Origin: Pseudomonas gozinkensis
GTDB lineage: Bacteria; Pseudomonadota; Gammaproteobacteria; Pseudomonadales; Pseudomonadaceae
DNA: 64,000 bases
Assembly: GCF_014863585.1 (NCBI RefSeq)
Contig: NZ_CP062253.1
Span: 2,258,501 to 2,322,500, forward strand
Direction of reading: 5' to 3'
The notes under the pieces were generated by a model. The model was given only the letters and a program-made list of their open reading frames with translations, searched no databases and had not been told where the DNA came from. The position numbers and the translations under genes were made by a program. Shown in pieces: positions 58,495 to 64,000 of the stretch. The first letter of the stretch is position 1, and every line of letters begins with the position of its first letter.

Positions 58495-60338
58495 ACAGAT
58501 CCCGTTTGCTGATGAGCCTCGGCCTGTGTGCCGGGCTGGCCGCGTGCAGTTCCGCGCAGGTCGCCAACAAGGAAGCCGCCGACCTGATCGATCAGGGGCA
58601 GTACGAGGCGGGCCTGGCCCGGATCGAGGAAGGCTTGCGGGAAAACCCGCGCGACACCGAGCTGCACCTGCTGCTCAACAGCGGTCGCGCCAAGGCAATC
58701 ACCGCGCTGCTGACCTCCGGCGACACCGACCGCGCCCGCCGCGATTTCGCTTCGGCCCGCACCGCCTACAGCCGGGTGCTGACCATCGAGCCGAACAACC
58801 GTCGCGCCCAGGATGCCCTGCGCCAGCTCGACTACCTGCGCAGCATGGACGAGAAGCTGGAACTGGCCCGTGGCGACCTGCGCCGGGGCGATATCTACGG
58901 TGCCGACCGCCAGGTCAAACAGATCCTCGAACTCGACCCGAAAAACGATGGCGCGCTGGAACTGCAAGGCAACATCCGTCTGGTGCAGAGCCGCAACGTG
59001 GTCCAGTACCCGCAACTGCGCACCCGGCTTGATCGTCCGGTGACCCTGGAGTTTCGTGACGCCAACCTCAAGACCATTTTCGAAGTGCTGTCGCAGGTCG
59101 CCGGCCTCAATTTCATCTTCGACAAGGACCTGCGCCCGGACATGAAAGCCACGATCTTCGTGCGTGACGTGCGCATCGAAGACGCCGTGCAACTGCTGCT
59201 GCAACAGAATCAGCTGCACCAGAAAGTGGTGAACGAAAACACCTTGCTGATCTTTCCGGACTCGCCGCAGAAGCTCAAGGATTACCAAGAGCTGGTGATG
59301 CGCACCTTCTACCTGACCAGCATCGACGCCAACACCGCGCTGAACATGATCAAGACCATGCTCAAGACCCGCGACGTGTTCGTCGACGAACGCCTGAACA
59401 CCCTGACCATGCGCGACACCGAAGACGCCGTGCGCATGGCCGAGAAACTGCTGCAATCGCAAGACCAGTCCAACCCCGAAGTGGTGCTGGAAGTGGAAGT
59501 GATGGAAGTCGCCACCCAGCGGATTCTCGATCTGGGCCTGCAATGGCCGAACACCTTCGGCGTGGTCAACAGTGACGGTTCGGCGGTGACCATTCTCGAT
59601 CAACTGAAAGGCATCAACTCCAGCCGGATTTCTATCACCCCATCGCCGCAAGCCAAGATCAATGCCCAGGACAACGACATCAACACTCTGGCCAGCCCGG
59701 TGATCCGCGTCAGCAACCGCGAACAGGCGCGCATCCACATCGGTCAGCGCGTGCCGATCATCAGCGCCACGTCGGTGCCGTCGACCCAGGGCCCGGTGAT
59801 CACCGAAAGCGTCACCTACCTCGACGTCGGTCTGAAGCTCGAAGTGCAACCGACCGTGCATCTGAACAACGAAGTGGCGATCAAGATTGCCCTGGAAGTG
59901 AGTAACGCCACGCCGCTGGAGCCGACTCGCCAGGGGACGATTCCGGTGCAGGTCGATACCCGCAACGCCCAGACTTCACTGCGCCTGCATGACGGCGAAA
60001 CCCAGATCCTCGCCGGCCTGATGCGCAACGACCACGGCGCCACCGGCAACAAGATTCCGGGCCTCGGCGACATTCCCGGTCTGGGCCGGTTGTTCGGCAG
60101 CAACAAGGACACCATCGGCAAATCGGAACTGGTGCTCTCGATCACCCCTCGGATCGTGCGCAACCTGCCGTACCAGAGCCCGTCTGACATGGAATTCCCG
60201 ACCGGTACCGAAACCAGCATGCACATCCAGGCGCCGGACCGTTCGCAAACCTACTCGATGCCAGCGCCTGCCGCGCAGCCTCGTGCAGTCGGTGAAGCGG
60301 CCGTGGCAACCACTCACGTTACCGTCGAGAAGCCTTGA
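58491..60338 (+). CDS. gspD: Secretin, lipoprotein with N-terminal TPR region
   Basis: Six hundred and fifteen residues. Lipobox LAAC with Cys19, a TPR-like helical region (about 25-165; DLIDQGQYEAGLARIEEGLRENP, ARTAYSRVLTIEPNN, ADRQVKQILELDP), STN/N-type domains (about 175-330), and the secretin core with VPIISATSVPSTQGPV and the signature VTYLDVGLKLEVQPTVHLNNEVAIKIALEVS. Near the end is GETQILAGLMRNDHGATGNKIPGLGDIPGLGRLFGS. It forms the outer-membrane channel. The lipid anchor and TPRs may replace a separate pilotin. The architecture is closer to MshL/BfpB-like secretins than to classical GspD. Confidence 0.94.
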   Translation: MNRSRLLMSLGLCAGLAACSSAQVANKEAADLIDQGQYEAGLARIEEGLRENPRDTELHLLLNSGRAKAITALLTSGDTDRARRDFASARTAYSRVLTIEPNNRRAQDALRQLDYLRSMDEKLELARGDLRRGDIYGADRQVKQILELDPKNDGALELQGNIRLVQSRNVVQYPQLRTRLDRPVTLEFRDANLKTIFEVLSQVAGLNFIFDKDLRPDMKATIFVRDVRIEDAVQLLLQQNQLHQKVVNENTLLIFPDSPQKLKDYQELVMRTFYLTSIDANTALNMIKTMLKTRDVFVDERLNTLTMRDTEDAVRMAEKLLQSQDQSNPEVVLEVEVMEVATQRILDLGLQWPNTFGVVNSDGSAVTILDQLKGINSSRISITPSPQAKINAQDNDINTLASPVIRVSNREQARIHIGQRVPIISATSVPSTQGPVITESVTYLDVGLKLEVQPTVHLNNEVAIKIALEVSNATPLEPTRQGTIPVQVDTRNAQTSLRLHDGETQILAGLMRNDHGATGNKIPGLGDIPGLGRLFGSNKDTIGKSELVLSITPRIVRNLPYQSPSDMEFPTGTETSMHIQAPDRSQTYSMPAPAAQPRAVGEAAVATTHVTVEKP

Positions 60339-60340
60339 TC

Positions 60341-60814
60341 ATGAACGCCTCCCAGCGCGGTTTTACCTTGATCGAAGTCGTGGTGACGCTGGCCCTGATC
60401 GGCCTGCTGGCCGGCATGGCCGCGCCGCTGACCGAGACCCTGGTACGGCGTGGCAAGGAGCAGGAACTGCGCACCGCGCTGTATCAGATTCGCGATGGCA
60501 TCGACGCCTACAAGCGTGCCTTCGATGCCGGCTACATCGAGAAATCCCTGAACAGCAGCGGCTATCCGCCGAACCTGAAAGTGCTGGTCGAAGGCGTGCG
60601 CGACGTGCGCAGCGCCAAGGGTGCGAAGTTCTACTTTCTGCGCCGGATACCGCGGGATCCGCTGGTGCCGGCCAAGCGTGACGACAACGGCGGTTGGGGC
60701 CTGCGGGCCTACAACAGTTCGGCCCAGAACCCGCGCGATGGCGAGGACGTGTTCGACGTCTACTCCCACGCCAGGGGCCGTGGCCTCAACGGCATCGCGT
60801 ACCGCGAGTGGTGA
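60341..60814 (+). CDS. Pseudopilin 2
   Basis: One hundred and fifty-seven residues from the ATG at 60341 (TTG 60335 is an alternative). Prepilin site SQRG/FTLIEVVVTLALIGLLAGMAAPLTE with Glu +5, a GspG-like globular part (GYPPNLKVLVEGV, IPRDPLVP, DVFDVYSHARGRGLNGIAYREW). It joins the pseudopilus. It abuts pseudopilin 3 (5-base gap). Confidence 0.92.
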   Translation: MNASQRGFTLIEVVVTLALIGLLAGMAAPLTETLVRRGKEQELRTALYQIRDGIDAYKRAFDAGYIEKSLNSSGYPPNLKVLVEGVRDVRSAKGAKFYFLRRIPRDPLVPAKRDDNGGWGLRAYNSSAQNPRDGEDVFDVYSHARGRGLNGIAYREW

Positions 60815-60819
60815 TTCTC

Positions 60820-61194
60820 ATGCGCCGGGAAAAGGGTTTTACCTTGCTCGAGCTGATGGTGGTGATGGCGATCATCGCGACCCTTATGACCATCGCCTTG
60901 CCGCGCTACTTCAACAGTCTCGAGGCCTCGAAAGAGACCACGTTGCACCAGAGCCTGTCGGCCATGCGCGAGGCGCTGGATCACTACTACGGCGACACCG
61001 GGCGCTACCCCGATTCCATCGAACAACTGGTGGAGATGCGTTACCTGCGCAATGCGCCGCTGGACCCGATCACCGAACGCAATGATCAATGGGTGCTGAT
61101 CGCACCGCCGGACGGCGTGGCGGGCGGCGTTGCCGACATCAAGAGCGGAGCTACCGGGAGGGCGCGTGATGGCAGCCAGTATTCCGAGTGGTAA
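60820..61194 (+). CDS. Pseudopilin 3
   Basis: Predicted 124 residues from the ATG at 60820; a GTG at 60811 that overlaps the previous stop is possible. Prepilin site REKG/FTLLELMVVMAIIATLMTIALPRYF with Glu +5, then RYPDSIEQLVEMRYLRNAPLDPITERNDQWVLIAPPDG, a GspG-like pattern. End sequence DGSQYSEW. It overlaps the next gene by 26 bases. Confidence 0.92.
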   Translation: MRREKGFTLLELMVVMAIIATLMTIALPRYFNSLEASKETTLHQSLSAMREALDHYYGDTGRYPDSIEQLVEMRYLRNAPLDPITERNDQWVLIAPPDGVAGGVADIKSGATGRARDGSQYSEW

Positions 61195-61720
61195 GCACGT
61201 GGAGCAGGGTGGGTTCACCTACCTGGGCGTGCTGTTCCTGATCGTGATCATGGGCATGGGCCTGGCCAGTGCCGGCGAGTTGTGGTCGACCGTGTCGCGC
61301 CGCGATCGCGAGAAGCAACTGCTGTGGGTCGGCACCCAGTACGCCCAGGCGCTGCGCAGCTACTACCGCAGTTCGCCGGGCCTGGCGCAGTACCCGAAAG
61401 AACTGGTCGACCTGCTGCAGGACGAACGTTTTCCGGAAGCCCGTCACCATCTGCGCCAGCTCTATCCGGACCCGATCGGCGGCGGCGAATGGGCACTGCA
61501 ACGGGGTTTCGACGGACGCATCACCGGCATCAACAGTGCCTCCACCGAGTTGCCGTTGAAGCAGGCGGACTTCCCGTCGCAGTGGTCGGATTTCGAAGGC
61601 ATGCAGCGTTATTCGGACTGGCAGTTCGTGGCTGAAAAAGCCTTTCTCGATGGCACCGGCCCTGGCAACGGGGCCCCGGTCAAAGGCCAGTCGGCACTGC
61701 CGCAGGCGTTGCAGCCATGA
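61169..61720 (+). CDS. Pseudopilin 4, minor type without Glu +5
   Basis: One hundred and eighty-three residues from the ATG at 61169 (GGGAGGGCG ahead). The prepilin-like site EQGG/FTYLGVLFLIVIMGMGLASAGELWS has Gly in place of Glu at +5, as in GspK, which caps the pseudopilus tip. The globular part (DREKQLLWVGTQYAQALRSYY, QYPKELVDLLQDERFP, RQLYPDPIGGGEWALQRG) is typical of PulG-like proteins in MSHA-type operons. Its stop overlaps the csgE start by 4 bases. Confidence 0.9.
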   Translation: MAASIPSGKHVEQGGFTYLGVLFLIVIMGMGLASAGELWSTVSRRDREKQLLWVGTQYAQALRSYYRSSPGLAQYPKELVDLLQDERFPEARHHLRQLYPDPIGGGEWALQRGFDGRITGINSASTELPLKQADFPSQWSDFEGMQRYSDWQFVAEKAFLDGTGPGNGAPVKGQSALPQALQP

Positions 61721-62109
61721 GCCGCCACGTGTGGTGCGCGTTGATCCTCGCGGCCGTGGCGTCTTTCGCCAGCGCCAGCGAGGAAGACGAAATGATGGGC
61801 TTCATCGTCGACGACACGATCTCGCACATCGGCCACGACTTTTACTACTCGTTCAGCGAACGCCTGCGCGACACCAGCCGCATGGATTTCAACCTGGTGG
61901 TGCGCGAGCGCCCCGACGCGCGCTGGGGGAGCCTGGTGACCGTCGAGTATCAACAACGCCTGGTGTATCGGCGCTTCCTGCCGCCGAACACCGTGGAACT
62001 GAAGGACGAGGCCTACGAGGCCGCCGACTCGGTTCGACTGGAGGTCGTCCGGCGCAAGCTGGAAGCCCTGTTGCAGGACACCACCGACCTTGAGAAGGAC
62101 GAACTATGA
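61717..62109 (+). CDS. csgE: Curli export specificity factor CsgE
   Basis: One hundred and thirty residues; signal peptide to about FASA (residue 21). The mature part GFIVDDTISHIGHDFYYSFSERLRDTSRMDFNLVVRERPDARWGSLVTVEYQQRLVYRRFLPP is characteristic of CsgE, the periplasmic adaptor that caps the CsgG channel and selects substrates. It begins in the stop codon of pseudopilin 4 (ATGA), so it is translated as part of the secretion operon. Confidence 0.95.
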   Translation: MSRHVWCALILAAVASFASASEEDEMMGFIVDDTISHIGHDFYYSFSERLRDTSRMDFNLVVRERPDARWGSLVTVEYQQRLVYRRFLPPNTVELKDEAYEAADSVRLEVVRRKLEALLQDTTDLEKDEL

Positions 62110-62537
62110 ACACGACAACGTTCTCACGGCGCAGCGGATTCTGGATCTCGGGGTTGTTGATCGGGCTTGCCAGCGCCGCTGCCGTCCAGGCCACCGAACT
62201 GGTCTACACGCCGGTCAACCCGTCGTTCGGCGGCAACCCGCTCAACGGCACCTGGCTGCTCAACAACGCCCAGGCGCAAAACGACCACGACGATCCGGAT
62301 CTCAAGAAGCGTTCGACGGTGGCCGGTACGTCGGCACTCGAACGCTTCACCAGTCAATTGCAGTCGAGGTTGCTGGGGCAACTGCTGGACAACATCTCCA
62401 CCGGCAACACGGGGAGCCTGTCCACCGACGCTTTTATCGTCAACGTCGTTGATGACTCGGAGGCCCTCACGATTGAAGTGACGGACCGAGCGAGCGGCGA
62501 AGTTTCCGAAATTCAGGTGAACGGCCTCAACCCATGA
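62106..62537 (+). CDS. csgF: Curli assembly factor CsgF
   Basis: One hundred and forty-three residues; signal peptide to about AVQA (residue 28). TELVYTPVNPSFGGNPLNGTWLLNNAQAQN is the CsgF hallmark, the segment that inserts in the CsgG pore, followed by RFTSQLQSRLLGQLLDNI and a C-terminal beta segment. CsgF anchors the nucleator at the cell surface in E. coli. It overlaps csgE by 4 bases. No csgB-type nucleator is present in this window. Confidence 0.95.
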   Translation: MNTTTFSRRSGFWISGLLIGLASAAAVQATELVYTPVNPSFGGNPLNGTWLLNNAQAQNDHDDPDLKKRSTVAGTSALERFTSQLQSRLLGQLLDNISTGNTGSLSTDAFIVNVVDDSEALTIEVTDRASGEVSEIQVNGLNP

Positions 62538-62566
62538 CGGGATGACGGTTCCGGGGAGCGATGGAC

Positions 62567-63427
62567 ATGAAAAAAATAATTGCGCTAGGGCTGATGTTGG
62601 CAGCATTACAAGGGTGCAGTCTGCGCGAGCCGATGCCGGCCGAGCAGGACACCGATACCCCGACCCTGACCCCCAGGGCCTCGACCTACTACGACTTGCT
62701 GAAAATGCCGCGACCCAAGGGCCGGCTGATGGCGGTGGTGTACGGCTTCCGTGACCAGACCGGGCAGTACAAACCGACGCCGGCCAGTTCCTTTTCCACC
62801 AGCGTCACCCAGGGCGCGGCGTCGATGCTGATGGACGCGATGCAGGCCAGCGGCTGGTTTGTGGTGCTCGAACGCGAGGGGCTGCAGAACCTGCTGACTG
62901 AACGCAAGATCATTCGGGCTTCGCAGAAGAAGCCCAATACGCCGGTGAACATTCAGGGCGAGCTGCCACCGCTGCAGGCGGCGAACATGATGCTCGAGGG
63001 CGGGATCATCGCTTACGACACCAACGTGCGCAGCGGTGGGGAAGGAGCGCGGTATCTGGGGATCGATCTGTCCCGCGAGTATCGGGTTGACCAGGTTACT
63101 GTGAATTTGCGGGCGGTGGATGTGCGTAGCGGGCAGGTGTTGGCGAATGTGATGACCAGCAAGACGATTTATTCGGTAGCGCGCAGCGCGGGGATTTTCA
63201 AGTTTATCGAGTTCAAGAAGTTGCTTGAGGCTGAGGTCGGGTATACGACTAATGAGCCGGCCCAGTTGTGTGTGTTGTCGGCGATCGAGGCGGCGGTGGG
63301 GCATATGGTGGCGCAGGGGATTGAGCGGCATCTTTGGCAGGTGGCGGGGGATGCTTCTACGCCTGGGCAGGATGATGTCTTGAACCGGTACCTGACTCAG
63401 AACAAGGTTGATCCGGAGGCCGAGTGA
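62567..63427 (+). CDS. csgG: Curli secretion channel CsgG
   Basis: Predicted 286 residues from the ATG at 62567, because GGGGAG is 8 bases upstream; ATG 62561 is only 2 bases from it. Lipobox LQGC with Cys about residue 17. Pattern PRASTYYDLLKMPRPKGRLMAVVYGFRDQTGQYKPTPASSFSTSVTQGAASMLMDAMQASGWFVVLEREGLQNLLTERKIIR and GARYLGIDLSREYRVDQVTVNLRAVDVRSGQVL is that of the nonameric outer-membrane channel. The 5' half of the gene has normal pseudomonad codon use; the 3' half uses more TTG/GCG-rich codons. No gene follows it. Confidence 0.96.
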   Translation: MKKIIALGLMLAALQGCSLREPMPAEQDTDTPTLTPRASTYYDLLKMPRPKGRLMAVVYGFRDQTGQYKPTPASSFSTSVTQGAASMLMDAMQASGWFVVLEREGLQNLLTERKIIRASQKKPNTPVNIQGELPPLQAANMMLEGGIIAYDTNVRSGGEGARYLGIDLSREYRVDQVTVNLRAVDVRSGQVLANVMTSKTIYSVARSAGIFKFIEFKKLLEAEVGYTTNEPAQLCVLSAIEAAVGHMVAQGIERHLWQVAGDASTPGQDDVLNRYLTQNKVDPEAE

Positions 63428-63479
63428 ACTTGGCGGCCTTTGGGCCGACCAGGTTCTGGTTGATGTATCCGGTTCAAAT

Positions 63480-63577
63480 TGTGGGAGCCAGCCTGCTGGC
63501 GATGGCTATTTTTCAGACGCGGGCGTTATTGCGAATGTACCCGGAACCCTGTGGGAGCTGGCTTGCCAGCGATGGCG
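63480..63577 (+). repeat. Two REP sequences in tandem
   Basis: GTGGGAGCCAGCCTGCTGGCGATGGC at about 63482 and GTGGGAGCTGGCTTGCCAGCGATGG at about 63550 are the common pseudomonad REP. Here the two are in the same orientation, unlike the inverted pair at 38273. Confidence 0.85.
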
Positions 63578-63644
63578 CCCGGTCAGTCGATGGGGGGCTT
63601 TCTGGCTGGGTACATATCCATTTCTGCGGTAACGGCTGCTTAGG

Positions 63645-63905
63645 GTTTCGCCCTGACGGCGACTCACTTTTTTGACAAACGCCCGGAGTGCCGGCCCAGT
63701 CAAAAAGTAAGCAAAAAAAGGCTTGCTCCTACGTTCGGCCCGCTCGCTGAGGCTCGGGGTTCCTTCGCTCCGGGATTCATCCGGGGGGCATCGCCTACGG
63801 TTTGCTTCGCTGCACCTCCTCTCGATGCATGCGGCTTCGCCGCACGGTCGCTGCGCTCCCACCCCCGGATAAATCCCTCCACTCAGCCTTCCGAAGGGGC
63901 CGGCA
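63645..63905. repeat. Conserved pseudomonad non-coding repeat
   Basis: Contains CTCACTTTTTTGACAAACGCC, AAAAAGTAAGCAAAAAAAGG, CTTGCTCCTACGTTCGG and GGCTTCGCCGCACGGTCGCTGCGCTCCCACCC. I recognise this as a sequence scattered through Pseudomonas genomes, often misannotated as short hypothetical proteins. Several short inverted repeats are visible (CGGCTTCGCCG, GGGGTTCCTTCGCTCC). Function unknown; identification is from memory. Confidence 0.6.
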
Positions 63906-64000
63906 CGTCAAGAGCGGTACTCGAGCTAACGCTCATTGTGTTGAGTGGTGAGGGGCAAGAGCAAAATCAGGAGCTGGAGTGTTTGGCTCCTGCTTTTCTG

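Larger units (their letters stand above)
63428..64000. other. Gene-free right end
   Basis: No convincing coding sequence is present in these 573 bases. Frames of 60-118 codons coincide with REP sequences and the conserved non-coding repeat and have no binding sites. Confidence 0.7.

Noticed and set aside
63506..63882. Minus-strand frames of 60-118 codons at the right end
   Set aside because: They coincide with a known type of non-coding pseudomonad repeat and REP sequences.

Overview
The window looks like a chromosomal segment of a Pseudomonas, most likely of the P. fluorescens/putida side of the genus. The evidence is the thrS-infC-rpmI-rplT-pheST-ihfA block with Pseudomonas-type protein sequences, generally high GC, REP sequences of the GTGGGAGC...GGCTTGCC type, and a pseudomonad manganese-oxidase locus. 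The strain itself cannot be fixed from sequence alone.

Layout. (1) 298-8427: core translation block, with thrS, infC (non-ATG start), rpmI, rplT, a strong terminator hairpin, pheS, pheT, ihfA, a MerR-type regulator and tRNA-Pro(GGG). (2) 8618-25294: ordinary accessory and metabolic genes (small secreted proteins, VOC protein, alpha/beta hydrolase, quinone oxidoreductase, MFS transporter, pirin, flavodoxin, metallo-beta-lactamase-fold hydrolase) with many regulators (LysR, AraC, GlxA type). It also holds a repeat-expanded coiled-coil membrane protein and two paralogous winged-helix/NB-ARC regulators that face each other with overlapping 3' ends. (3) 25346-30821: an AT-richer island with three unrecognised proteins that share an N-terminal FPGGTP module but differ behind it. 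Each follows the same palindrome (half-site ACTGTCAA), and between them lie two copies of a structured non-coding element and two decayed copies of a DUF6124-like gene. (4) 30947-38239: a DoxX / monooxygenase-like / amidohydrolase / isochorismatase-type operon behind an inverted repeat, a MscS-cyclic-nucleotide-binding channel, an esterase and a LysR regulator. (5) 38389-63427: one large functional locus for an exported manganese oxidase.

The manganese locus contains a giant multicopper oxidase (mnxG-like), a secreted beta-propeller protein, two SCO copper chaperones, a cytochrome c fused to a substrate-binding domain, a parvulin isomerase and a lytic transglycosylase. It also carries a complete-looking but split type II secretion apparatus: gspG and gspF on the minus strand left of mnxG, and gspE, PilM/N/O/P-like genes, a lipoprotein secretin and three pseudopilins on the plus strand to its right. 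An orphan CheY-like response regulator sits before gspE. The secretion operon runs by stop/start overlap into csgE-csgF-csgG, the curli export genes, with no curlin gene in the window. A Gly-rich secreted protein with six 12-residue repeats lies beside gspF and is a candidate substrate. Clear sigma-54 promoters (GG-N10-GC) precede mnxG and the transglycosylase, and CCCC-N6-GGGG type inverted repeats recur upstream of these units. This fits the sigma-54-dependent control of Mn oxidation known from P. putida GB-1.

(6) 63428-64000 has no gene: two REP sequences and a conserved non-coding pseudomonad repeat. The most interesting places are the csgEFG-T2SS fusion operon with its possible substrate, the palindrome-linked FPGGTP cassette array, the 22-bp operator pair around the AraC regulator, and the shared promoter architecture of the Mn locus.
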